This document shows positions 1 to 7,911 of a DNA stretch of 31,100 nt, one piece after another; position 1 is the stretch's first letter, and every line of letters starts with the position of its first letter. A program made the translations under genes and the position numbers. The DNA comes from Bacteroidota bacterium. Its GTDB lineage: Bacteria; Bacteroidota; Bacteroidia; Bacteroidales; WCHB1-69. The stretch covers positions 1 to 31,100 of the forward strand of contig JAEWNB010000096.1 in the NCBI GenBank assembly GCA_023392945.1, given 5' to 3'. The notes below the pieces were generated by a model, which did no database searches, was not told where the DNA came from, and saw only the letters and a list, made by a program, of their open reading frames with translations.

Positions 1-428
1 GCATTAATAGTCCCTTTGAGCAATATTTTACTTTCAGTAAAGGCCTCAACATTCAAGCTGGCCATTGTTTCATTAGAAAAAGTTTTATTTACTTTACCAT
101 AAATTGTTTCTCCGATTTTTGCCTTAGAATAAAATTTAAAATTTTTAAACTGACAAATAACACCCATTTTTGATTCTTTAGAAAATTCCGTTATAAAAGT
201 CATTTTCCCCATTTGGACAATACCTGATTGAGCGAGGAAATCCATCATGCCCATTTCGGAAAGTTCACCATTTTCCAGTAATATATTATCACGAGAAATG
301 TATAATGAAGTATATGCTTCATCATCAAATGACCCATAGTAGGAATCAACCATAACCATAGGCGGTCTTTGAGGCAAATATTCCAAAATTTCAGGAAATG
401 ATACCAGTGGTTTGGATAATTCAATCAT
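1..428 (-). CDS. Hotdog-fold 3-hydroxyacyl-ACP dehydratase, ApeP/FabZ-like (3' end cut by window edge)
   Basis: The reading frame starts at ATG 428 and stays open to base 1, giving about 142 residues without the C-terminus. Near residue 19 it has YLPQRPPMVMVD, which aligns with the N-terminal LPHRYPFLLVD signature of FabZ-type dehydratases and closely matches the cluster's other small dehydratase at 17541-17951 (LIPQRPPFVFVD). The helix that usually carries the acidic catalytic residue reads MMDFLAQSG, with Asp where FabZ relatives have Glu. No HFPGxPxxPG motif is visible, as expected for the ApeP-like branch. The likely role is dehydration of 3-hydroxyacyl-ACP intermediates during polyene chain extension, possibly as partner of a canonical dehydratase. 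It lies 26 bp after the ABC permease gene, probably in the same operon. The family call is fairly firm; activity and partner are inferred. Confidence 0.75.
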   Translation of the reverse strand, partial: MIELSKPLVSFPEILEYLPQRPPMVMVDSYYGSFDDEAYTSLYISRDNILLENGELSEMGMMDFLAQSGIVQMGKMTFITEFSKESKMGVICQFKNFKFYSKAKIGETIYGKVNKTFSNETMASLNVEAFTESKILLKGTIN

Positions 429-454
429 AGTTTTTTTTATTAAAATAATGATTA

Positions 455-1738
455 CTAGTAGGTTCTGAATTTTTTATAAAATATGGCTATTAAAAAGCAG
501 CAGATGGCGAAGGCAAACAAGTACATGCATTCAGGTAAAACGTCAATAATAGGCGATTTTCTTAATATAATATTATAAGATGCATCCATTCCCCAATAAA
601 GAGGTGAAAAATTACTCAGAAATTTAAGAAAGCTAGGCATTGCAAAAACAGGGACCCAAATTCCACCAATAGCGGATAGGATAACTACAGAAACAGACCC
701 GAAAATGGCTGCCTGTTGCTGTGTGGTGGCAAAAGCACTAATGGCAGTTCCATATCCTATTGCAGCTAAGGAAGCAAAAATAACCACAAAAAGCAATTTG
801 AAAAAATAGCCTTCAATAACGAATGATTCAAGACCTATTAATGGAAATCCCCATATTCCCATTGCCAAAATCAATAAAAACTGAATAATACATACAAAAA
901 GATACAAGGTCATTTTACTGCTCATATAAGTGGAATAGGAGCAGGGCATGGTCATTAATCGGTTAAAACTGCCATCTTCCCGCTCTTTAATAATACTCCC
1001 CGAAAAAGAGACAACAATAAAGAAAATAGCAAATAAAGTCCAGGCAGGAATATTGTGTTGTATAGAATTTGGACTCAATCCGGCTTCTCCGGATTTATCC
1101 GGAGTATTATCTTTTACTGATAACCCTTCCACTTCACTTAATTCAGGGTTGTTAATTCTCCCTCCTGACATGGAATCAAGCAGTAGAGAAATTTCCTTTA
1201 GCGAAAATTGATTCTGTACTTTTAAGGAAAACTCATTAACATTACTTATAATTGTAGTATGAACTGAGGGTTTAACAACCGGATCGATATAGACCCTAAT
1301 ATCCAGGGTGTCATTATCATCTTCTAAGGAATCAGTTGGATTTCCCTTAAATGCATTTTCAAGCTTATTTTTGAAAACTTCAGCTAAATTTTCTGTGGTA
1401 CTGTCAGGGATATAAATACCGACTAAATAATTGCCATTTGCGACTAATTTAATTAAATCATCTTCAGTCATTGAAGAATCAATCTCTTTAGCAATCTTGG
1501 TATTAAAAGCATCTGCTTTGATCAATTCCTTCTGCATGGTGTTACCGATAGTGTCCTCATCATCATTTAATAATATCAGAGCAATTTCGGTGTCCATATT
1601 AGCACTCATGACCCCATCTTGCATGGAAGTCATAATCAATACTAATGAAAGAGGCATGAGGAAAAGTAATAACAAACCGGCCTTATCTCTTATCAGAAGT
1701 AAAATATCTTTATATAAAAGGTGAAAAAATGTTTTCAT
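455..1738 (-). CDS. ABC-2 type transporter permease
   Basis: A 427-residue membrane protein with the ABC2_membrane_3 layout: one N-terminal membrane helix (about residues 20-38), a large hydrophilic, presumably periplasmic domain (about 40-230), then roughly five helices between 232 and the C-terminus. The sequence SGSIIKEREDGSFNRL around residue 250 is the conserved coupling region following the second helix in ABC-2 exporters. The ATPase gene lies 1 bp upstream, so the two almost certainly form one exporter. Position inside the aryl polyene cluster suggests export of the pigment, a precursor or a lipid intermediate, but substrate cannot be read from sequence. A multidrug or Nod-factor-type exporter recruited to the cluster is an alternative description of the same family. 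Confidence 0.88.
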   Translation of the reverse strand: MKTFFHLLYKDILLLIRDKAGLLLLFLMPLSLVLIMTSMQDGVMSANMDTEIALILLNDDEDTIGNTMQKELIKADAFNTKIAKEIDSSMTEDDLIKLVANGNYLVGIYIPDSTTENLAEVFKNKLENAFKGNPTDSLEDDNDTLDIRVYIDPVVKPSVHTTIISNVNEFSLKVQNQFSLKEISLLLDSMSGGRINNPELSEVEGLSVKDNTPDKSGEAGLSPNSIQHNIPAWTLFAIFFIVVSFSGSIIKEREDGSFNRLMTMPCSYSTYMSSKMTLYLFVCIIQFLLILAMGIWGFPLIGLESFVIEGYFFKLLFVVIFASLAAIGYGTAISAFATTQQQAAIFGSVSVVILSAIGGIWVPVFAMPSFLKFLSNFSPLYWGMDASYNIILRKSPIIDVLPECMYLFAFAICCFLIAIFYKKFRTY

Positions 1739-1739
1739 G

Positions 1740-2486
1740 TTAATCTCGTAATTTTTTTCCGGTTAATTTTAAATAGACAGATTCTAAATTTGTAAAATCG
1801 TTAGACCTCCCAATAAGTTCTTCCGGAGACCCTTCAGTAATTATTTTTCCCTCATCAATAATTCCGACTTTAGAACAAAATTGCTGTGCTTCATCCATGT
1901 CATGGGAAGTATAAAGAATGGTAGTTCCTTTGCTATTAAGCATTTTTAAATTTTCGATAATTACATTTTTGGACTGAACATCAATTCCAACCGTTGGTTC
2001 GTCAAGCAGCAAAAGGGAAGGTTCGTGGAGCATGCCGACAATAATATTGATTCGTCTCTTCATCCCACCGGAATATAATTCCACTTTTTTATTTCTATGT
2101 TCATCAAGTCCGAATAGTTTCAGTAAGTATCTAATTCTTCGGTATAGATGTCTGGTTTGAATTCCGTAAATACCTCCAAAAACAATCAAATTTTCATAAG
2201 CAGTAAGTGTCGGGAAAATGGCAATATCCTGAGGAACAACTCCAATACATCTCTTAATCTGATCCCCATAATGATAGAGATCTCTTCCCATAACAGTAAT
2301 AGTACCGCCGTCACTTGAAATAAGACCTGATAAAATTTTAATAGTAGTACTTTTTCCGGCACCATTAGGGCCTAAGAACCCATATATTTCTCCGGGATAC
2401 ACAGAAAAAGAGAGTCCGTTAAGGACATTTTTTTCGCCATTTTTATAGTGCTTTGTTAGGTTCTCAATACAAAGAATTGGTGTCAT
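1740..2486 (-). CDS. ABC transporter ATP-binding protein
   Basis: A complete 248-residue ATPase subunit. Walker A GPNGAGKS is at residues 39-46, the Q-loop glutamine at Q86, the signature YSGGMKRR at 138-145, Walker B LLLLDEPT at 158-165, and the H-loop histidine in TSHDMDEA. The GGM form of the signature and the short length are typical of the CcmA/DrrA-type exporters that pair with ABC-2 permeases. It couples ATP hydrolysis in the cytoplasm to movement of a substrate through the permease encoded 1 bp downstream. The ligase gene lies 10 bp upstream, so it belongs to the leftward operon. Exported substrate unknown; an aryl polyene product is inferred from context only. Confidence 0.92.
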   Translation of the reverse strand: MTPILCIENLTKHYKNGEKNVLNGLSFSVYPGEIYGFLGPNGAGKSTTIKILSGLISSDGGTITVMGRDLYHYGDQIKRCIGVVPQDIAIFPTLTAYENLIVFGGIYGIQTRHLYRRIRYLLKLFGLDEHRNKKVELYSGGMKRRINIIVGMLHEPSLLLLDEPTVGIDVQSKNVIIENLKMLNSKGTTILYTSHDMDEAQQFCSKVGIIDEGKIITEGSPEELIGRSNDFTNLESVYLKLTGKKLRD

Positions 2487-2496
2487 GTATTAATTA

Positions 2497-3792
2497 TTAT
2501 TTACGATTATCAATGAATTTTATTGGTTTCCGGTTGATTTCCGGAAGTTGTATTTTTTTAATTTTTTCTATATCTTCAAAAATTATTTTAGGGGCAACTC
2601 TGATTTTTGCCCTAAATCTGTTTTTAAGGTCTTTTTCGATTTCTTCATTATGATTTTCACATCCAACAATAACTTTAACATCATCCATCCCGATTTCATT
2701 AGAGAATACTTCTACTAAATAATTCTCAATATAACTTACGTTGTCAAGAACATCGAAAATGGAAGCAGGGTAGAGGGTCGTACCTTTAAATTTTATCATT
2801 TGATTTTTACGACCAATAATGGGACTTATTCTCATGGTGGTCCTTCCGCAACTACATGGTTCATAATGAAAACGACAGATGTCGCCTGTTTTGAAACGAA
2901 TAAGTGGCATTCCTTCTACTCCAAGAGTAGTGATGGTTAATTCCCCGTATTCTCCTTCTGAAACAATGTTGTCATTTTCGTCCAATAGTTCGCAAATGAT
3001 TAGTTCAGGGTGATGATGTCCTCCTTTTCCGGCTCCACATTCGCAGAAAGTAGTACTCATTTCTGTTGAAGCATAAGTTGAATAAAGTTCAATATCCCAT
3101 TTGTCTTTAATGTTTTTGCCTAATAAATTAAGTGAAAAGTCACTTTCTCTCAAATTTTCACCAATACAAATAGCTTTCTTAATAGATGATTTTCGATAGT
3201 CAATATTGTGTTCATTTGCATACTGAATAATACGCAATATAAAGGAAGGCACACAAATAATTGTATTTGGAGAAATTCTTTGAATAGTATCCCATTGAAG
3301 TTCAGGAATACCGTTCCCGACTCTAATGACTCCTGCATTCAACATCCTAATTCCCAAAAAATAGGCCAATCCTGCCATGAATCTTTTGTCAAGAGTCGTC
3401 ATTAGTTGATAAATGTCTCCTTGTTTACCTCCGGCACAAGTAAATGAAATAGCTTCGTTATATGCCAGCCTTGAAAGATCTCTGTCGGTGAGGGCAAATG
3501 TAGTGGGTGTACTTAAAGTTCCCGAAGTGGTTATAAAATCAACTATTTTTGACTTATCAACACAAACAAAATCCTTATTGTTTATTTGCAGGTCTTCTTT
3601 TTTTGTCAGAGGAATAATACTTAAATCTTCCAAAGTCTTGATCTTTGAAATATCAATTTTTTCTTTTTTAAAAAGATTTTTATAGTATGGAGACAGCCGG
3701 TTAACGTAATCAAGAGTTTCAATTAACTTCTCTTCTTGAAATTTTTTAATTACATATAGTGGTTCTCTTTCTATATTGGGGTAAAAATTCAT
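2497..3792 (-). CDS. PaaK-like adenylate-forming aryl/acyl ligase
   Basis: A 431-residue member of the phenylacetate-CoA ligase group of the ANL superfamily. The phosphate-binding loop is TTSGTLSTPTTF (residues 88-99), the adenylate-binding motif STYASTE is around 238-244, and the hinge region includes IGRKNQMIKFKG near 326-337. C250, C252, H259-H261, C313 and C315 form a Cys/His-rich patch that could bind metal; this is my inference. The family activates carboxylic acids with ATP and passes them to CoA or a carrier protein. In this cluster the obvious substrate is the 4-hydroxycinnamic acid expected from the ammonia-lyase at 11760, making this the starter-unit loading enzyme, analogous to the ligase of other aryl polyene clusters. 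It has no fused carrier domain. Neighbours are 10 bp and 6 bp away. Confidence 0.85.
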   Translation of the reverse strand: MNFYPNIEREPLYVIKKFQEEKLIETLDYVNRLSPYYKNLFKKEKIDISKIKTLEDLSIIPLTKKEDLQINNKDFVCVDKSKIVDFITTSGTLSTPTTFALTDRDLSRLAYNEAISFTCAGGKQGDIYQLMTTLDKRFMAGLAYFLGIRMLNAGVIRVGNGIPELQWDTIQRISPNTIICVPSFILRIIQYANEHNIDYRKSSIKKAICIGENLRESDFSLNLLGKNIKDKWDIELYSTYASTEMSTTFCECGAGKGGHHHPELIICELLDENDNIVSEGEYGELTITTLGVEGMPLIRFKTGDICRFHYEPCSCGRTTMRISPIIGRKNQMIKFKGTTLYPASIFDVLDNVSYIENYLVEVFSNEIGMDDVKVIVGCENHNEEIEKDLKNRFRAKIRVAPKIIFEDIEKIKKIQLPEINRKPIKFIDNRK

Positions 3793-3798
3793 CTTTGT

Positions 3799-4665
3799 TT
3801 ATTTAATAAATTCTTGTTCAATTAACCATCGATGGAAAGTGGAAATCCAATTTGAAATTTCACCTCCATTTTTTAGACCTAATCCAAAACCGTGTCCACC
3901 GGTTTTGGATAGTAAAAACTTGTGTTGAATAGCTTTTGCATTCAATGCTTTATCTAATTCAAGACTATTATGATAATTAACGACGGGGTCATCTTCAGTA
4001 GCAACGAGAAATACCGGAGGCATATCATCAGGAATTTGCATTTCAAGAGAAAAATTATCAACTTCTTCTTTAGTATAATTATTTCCAAGTAAATTTTTCC
4101 TGGATCTAACATGAGCCAAGCTATCTTGCATAGAAACTACAGGGTAAACAGGAACTATAAAATCGGGTTTCAAGTTGTCTGAGATAGATATCCCAATTTT
4201 TTTAAGATAATTTTCTTGATGAAAAGCCCCCGCCATTAAAACAAGGTGTCCGCCTGCTGAAAAGCCCATAACTCCAATTCTCTGTGAATCAATATTATAT
4301 TGAGAGCTATTTTTACGAACAAAAGATATTGCCATCTGAATATCTTCTATCATAGCCGGATGATGATAGCCATGGCTACTCACTCTGTATCGAAGTACAT
4401 AAGCAGTTACGCCAACTGAATTCAGCCACTCTGCAACCTGAAATCCTTCATGAGGCATCCCGAGATGATGGTAACTTCCTCCGGGGCAAATTATAACTGA
4501 AACACCGTTACGTAAAGAATCCGGGGGTAAATAAACATATAGTCGAGACTTCTGATGACGCATTGTTTGTGTATTTTTCCACAAATATATTTTTTCACTT
4601 TGAGAATAAAGACTCAAAAACGAAATTAAAAGGAAAAATAAGCTCAACAATATTCTTTTCATCAT
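3799..4665 (-). CDS. Secreted alpha/beta hydrolase (esterase-like)
   Basis: A 288-residue protein starting with a lysine-arginine cap and a hydrophobic segment (residues 3-20) ending LYSQS, a typical Sec signal peptide, so it should act in the periplasm or at the envelope. The alpha/beta hydrolase core is clear: oxyanion-hole region ICPGGSYHHLG (59-69), nucleophile elbow GFSAGG with S136, an acid residue in ATEDDPVV (D225 or D226) and the histidine in GGHGFG (H258). This pattern belongs to the acetyl-xylan-esterase/BD-FAE-like group. It sits within the leftward operon between the ligase and a small unknown gene. It may hydrolyse or transfer an acyl group on the exported polyene lipid, or be an unrelated carbohydrate esterase; the sequence does not decide. 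Confidence 0.85.
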   Translation of the reverse strand: MMKRILLSLFFLLISFLSLYSQSEKIYLWKNTQTMRHQKSRLYVYLPPDSLRNGVSVIICPGGSYHHLGMPHEGFQVAEWLNSVGVTAYVLRYRVSSHGYHHPAMIEDIQMAISFVRKNSSQYNIDSQRIGVMGFSAGGHLVLMAGAFHQENYLKKIGISISDNLKPDFIVPVYPVVSMQDSLAHVRSRKNLLGNNYTKEEVDNFSLEMQIPDDMPPVFLVATEDDPVVNYHNSLELDKALNAKAIQHKFLLSKTGGHGFGLGLKNGGEISNWISTFHRWLIEQEFIK

Positions 4666-4696
4666 TCAAAAATTATATAGATTGAAATTACTAATA

Positions 4697-5083
4697 TTAC
4701 TTTATGTTTTTATATTTCAGCAATTCATCCATTTCATTTTCAAGAAGTTCTTTATACTGTGGATTGAAAAGCATATTATCATCATAACTAAAGTTGACCA
4801 TATAGTTTTTCTCTTTATAAAAAGATAATTTGGAATTCATATCGGGACAACTTTCAATGTATATAATTTCTGCAGGATTTAGATTGAATTTATTACAAAT
4901 TTGCATAGCAAGTGAACAAGAAACATAAGTGACAGATGTTCCCGGATTGTCCAAATAGAGCTCTGTAACAATGATAACTTTTTTCTTATCATAATCAAAA
5001 ATTGAGAGTCCGCATCTAGAGGGTAATTCCCATTCTCCCAAGAAATCAAAATATTGATCAATATATTTGCCAATTGTTTGCAT
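4697..5083 (-). CDS. Small protein of unknown function in the polyene operon
   Basis: A 128-residue protein that I do not recognise. It has no signal peptide and no membrane segment, so it is probably cytoplasmic. It looks like a compact alpha/beta domain: predicted strands around SIFDYDKKKVIIVTELY (about 27-43) and EIIYIES, with a charged C-terminal helix (about 110-128). Three cysteines (positions near 24, 51 and 58) and another in ESCPD near 79 are present but do not form a known motif. It begins 11 bp downstream of the radical SAM gene and the hydrolase gene follows after 31 bp, so it is co-transcribed. A small accessory subunit or binding protein is possible. Start at ATG 5083 chosen because it follows the upstream stop closely. 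Confidence 0.7.
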   Translation of the reverse strand: MQTIGKYIDQYFDFLGEWELPSRCGLSIFDYDKKKVIIVTELYLDNPGTSVTYVSCSLAMQICNKFNLNPAEIIYIESCPDMNSKLSFYKEKNYMVNFSYDDNMLFNPQYKELLENEMDELLKYKNIK

Positions 5084-5094
5084 AGTTGATAATT

Positions 5095-6381
5095 CTACTT
5101 TTTGGTTTTATTAATTTGATTTACAACTTTTTTTCCAAAACTTAAATTGATAAGTTCTCTTTTACGGGGCCTGAAAGTCCCTTCATCCATTTCACGCAAC
5201 ATCACCTTAGTGAATAATCTGAACATTTTTTGTTCTTGCGTTTCATCTTTGTAAAAAGTATTCCAGGCATATTCGTATAATTCCTGCAATCTTTCAGGTG
5301 ACATATGTTTTGGTTGATAGACCACTTGACCTGCATTATAATGATTCCAGTCAAAGTCAAAAATACGATTATCACGTTTCAGGTCATCAAAAGCTTTAGT
5401 GTGTGGAAAAGGAGACAAAACAGTAAATTCTGCCAGATCAAGATCAATTTCCAGCAAGAAATCAATTAATCTTAGAATATCATCTTCTGTTTGATTGTCA
5501 AGTCCAAGCAATATGGTACCTTCAACACCAATGCCATAATCATGGTATCTTTTAACACGTTCTTTGATATAGTCTGAGGTATCAAATACAGCTTGATAAA
5601 CATACCAGGCGCCGGCCTGAGCTGCCAAATCAAGTACTTCAGGTTTATCTTCAATTGTATGACTGATCCATTTTTTCTTCAACGGTATCATTGCCTTGAA
5701 AAGTTCTTTTTCCCATTCCGTATCCTGGGCCAGAGAATTGTCAACAATAAAAAGGCGATTATTATCAATCATCTCAAGTTCCTCAATGGATTTTGCTACG
5801 GGCCGAGGACGAAATGAGCGTCCTCCCAGATATGAAACCGCGCAGGGATAGCAACTGAAACGGCATCCTCTGGATGCATGAAACAAGTCAACCATCTGAA
5901 CCCCTTTATGATTATATAAATTATATTTGTATAAGTCGCGTCTGGCTGGGCCTACCAATGAAATGTCGGGGTGTTTCCCCATAAAATTGTATATTTTTTT
6001 CAATTTGCCTTCACGCCAGTCATTTAATATCTCTTCCATTCTTCCTTCAGCTTCCCCAAGAAAGACGGCATCTGCATGCTCCATTGTTTCTTCAGCATGT
6101 AACATTGTTGAAATACCTCCGAAAATAACTTTTTTGCCTCTTCTACGAAATTCGTCGGCAATAGCCCATCCTCGTTTTACCTGTGTGCTCAGCATCATAG
6201 ATACTCCCACAAAATCACATTCTTCGTCAAAGTTAATATCTTCAACATTTTCATCAGTAAAAGAAACATCGACATAAGAGGGTAGAGTCGCTGCAAAAAC
6301 GATAGGCCCGTGTGGGGGCAAAGTAAATGTAGTTTGTCCGGGAAGTTTATTCCATTTTGGATAAATTAATTTAAATTTCAT
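5095..6381 (-). CDS. B12-binding-type radical SAM enzyme
   Basis: A 428-residue protein with an N-terminal Rossmann-like region resembling cobalamin-binding domains (about residues 1-130; VGVSMMLSTQVKRGW and IFGGISTMLHAEET), followed by a radical SAM barrel whose cluster-binding cysteines are C173-X3-C177-X2-C180 in RGCRFSCYPC. The loop ILLGLDNQTEDDI and the FTVLSPFPHTKAFDDL segment are typical of this class (BchE, HpnR and related class B methyltransferases). The N-terminal region lacks a DxHxxG cobalamin ligand motif, which is also common in class B members. Plausible roles are C-methylation of the aryl head group or chain, or an oxidative cyclisation. It lies between the FAD oxidoreductase gene (12 bp away) and the small unknown gene (11 bp away). 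Fold certain; reaction unknown. Confidence 0.88.
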   Translation of the reverse strand: MKFKLIYPKWNKLPGQTTFTLPPHGPIVFAATLPSYVDVSFTDENVEDINFDEECDFVGVSMMLSTQVKRGWAIADEFRRRGKKVIFGGISTMLHAEETMEHADAVFLGEAEGRMEEILNDWREGKLKKIYNFMGKHPDISLVGPARRDLYKYNLYNHKGVQMVDLFHASRGCRFSCYPCAVSYLGGRSFRPRPVAKSIEELEMIDNNRLFIVDNSLAQDTEWEKELFKAMIPLKKKWISHTIEDKPEVLDLAAQAGAWYVYQAVFDTSDYIKERVKRYHDYGIGVEGTILLGLDNQTEDDILRLIDFLLEIDLDLAEFTVLSPFPHTKAFDDLKRDNRIFDFDWNHYNAGQVVYQPKHMSPERLQELYEYAWNTFYKDETQEQKMFRLFTKVMLREMDEGTFRPRKRELINLSFGKKVVNQINKTKK

Positions 6382-6393
6382 AAGATACTATTT

Positions 6394-7893
6394 TTAATTG
6401 TTTGATTTTTCTATATCATTAATAATAAAGTTTATTCCTAAAAACTCAGCACAAGTAATAATTGCCCCAATGGTAACCCCAAAAATACCATGAGAATTGA
6501 TATTCTGTCCAGTAAGAAAAAAATTGGGAATCTTAGTACGCTGCGAAATTAATGTCTGCATAGGATAATTAATGTTATGCTCTATCCCATACATAGATCC
6601 CTCACTAGTAGCAGTATAATCTCTATAAGTTAAAGGGGATGAAGTGTAATAGTGTTCAATAGAATTCTTAATTCCCGGGAATGATATTTCAAGCTTATCA
6701 AGCAAAAGTTTAGCTTTTTCTTCTTTGAATTCAAGGTAATCACTACCTCGCTTCCCAACAGAACTATTTTCCCATTTTTTTACTTCATCAAATTTCATAA
6801 ATCCAATAAGCTTTGCACTTTTTGAAAATTTTTGCCCCTCTTTGTTACATTGATGCATGAAGAGGTAAGAATTTGGCCATTTATTAATTTCATAACTGAA
6901 TGAATCCCAGACAGTATTACTATCGTAAAAATAATAATTATAGTTTAAATAGGGAGTCGTATTCTCTTTAAACTTAATATAAACTGTAAAATTTGAAATG
7001 GTATTTTTTATCTCATTAATACGGGTTCTATATGATTTTCTTATTAGATTGGAATCAAGTTTTTGCAAAGTAACTTGAGGATGTATATTGGAAATTATAT
7101 AATTTCCTTCAATAATAGTGCCGTCAGCCAAAAGTACTCCTTTGGCTTTATTTTCATCACAAATTATTTTAACAACTTCGCTTTTAGTGAAAATTTCCCC
7201 ACCAAATGAATGAATTGAATTGGCAAGAGATTCTGCAATAATATCGCTTCCCCCGATTATTCTATAAGCACTCTGAATGTATAGATTATTTATCATGGCG
7301 TAATAATAGTTTGGGGTTTGATCTTTTACTCCGGCATATAAAGGTAAGTTGCCGGCTAAAACATTTCTTAAAGTGTCGTTTGAAATAATTGAAGCCAAAA
7401 AATCATTAATATTTGTCTTTATTGCTTTGTTTTCAATAAAAAAAGAATTATTTAGTTTTTGAAGATTGTACAAAGGAGAATCATTGGCAATGGCTCTTAT
7501 TTTAGTAATATAATCAGTAATTTCACTTCTGTTTTTCGGAAACTTCCCCGATAGTTTATCGATAAAATTGTCATACCCGGATGCTAATGGATATTCTTCT
7601 CCGTTGAATCTTATAATGTCGTGACCATCAATATTTAATCTACTTATTTTTACATCTTTAGTTAAATTAAAATATTGAAAAAAACGATTCATGATTTCTC
7701 CTTTATTCATGCTACCGATATAGTGCATTCCTGTGTCAAATTTTACACCGTCCCTTTCAAATGTCTGAAGACATCCTCCAAGTTTTGCGTTTTTTTCAAG
7801 AATAGCAACTTTATAACCATTCTTCGATAGTATGTATCCACATTCTAATCCTCCAAGACCGCTTCCAATAATTATTATATCGTATTTATTCAT
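6394..7893 (-). CDS. CrtI/retinol-saturase-like FAD oxidoreductase
   Basis: A 499-residue flavoprotein. The N-terminal dinucleotide-binding fold reads IIGSGLGGLECG with the GxGxxG glycines at G10, G12 and G15, followed by the LEKNAKLGGC motif and the GMHYIGSM segment. The C-terminal FAD motif, FFLTGQNINSHGIFGVTIGA, is that of the phytoene desaturase/retinol saturase family. These enzymes add or remove hydrogens in conjugated polyenes. In the cluster it may desaturate, saturate or isomerise the polyene, or hydroxylate an aryl ring; homologous genes occur in flexirubin clusters. Its start is 18 bp after the stop of the MMPL fusion gene, consistent with a single leftward transcript. No truncation; length is normal for the family. 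Confidence 0.88.
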   Translation of the reverse strand: MNKYDIIIIGSGLGGLECGYILSKNGYKVAILEKNAKLGGCLQTFERDGVKFDTGMHYIGSMNKGEIMNRFFQYFNLTKDVKISRLNIDGHDIIRFNGEEYPLASGYDNFIDKLSGKFPKNRSEITDYITKIRAIANDSPLYNLQKLNNSFFIENKAIKTNINDFLASIISNDTLRNVLAGNLPLYAGVKDQTPNYYYAMINNLYIQSAYRIIGGSDIIAESLANSIHSFGGEIFTKSEVVKIICDENKAKGVLLADGTIIEGNYIISNIHPQVTLQKLDSNLIRKSYRTRINEIKNTISNFTVYIKFKENTTPYLNYNYYFYDSNTVWDSFSYEINKWPNSYLFMHQCNKEGQKFSKSAKLIGFMKFDEVKKWENSSVGKRGSDYLEFKEEKAKLLLDKLEISFPGIKNSIEHYYTSSPLTYRDYTATSEGSMYGIEHNINYPMQTLISQRTKIPNFFLTGQNINSHGIFGVTIGAIITCAEFLGINFIINDIEKSNN

Positions 7894-7911
7894 GAATAGT
7901 AGTAATTCTTT

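Noticed and set aside
948..1211. 87-residue plus-strand frame inside the ABC permease gene
   Set aside because: Lies within a clear ABC-2 permease on the opposite strand; no features of its own.
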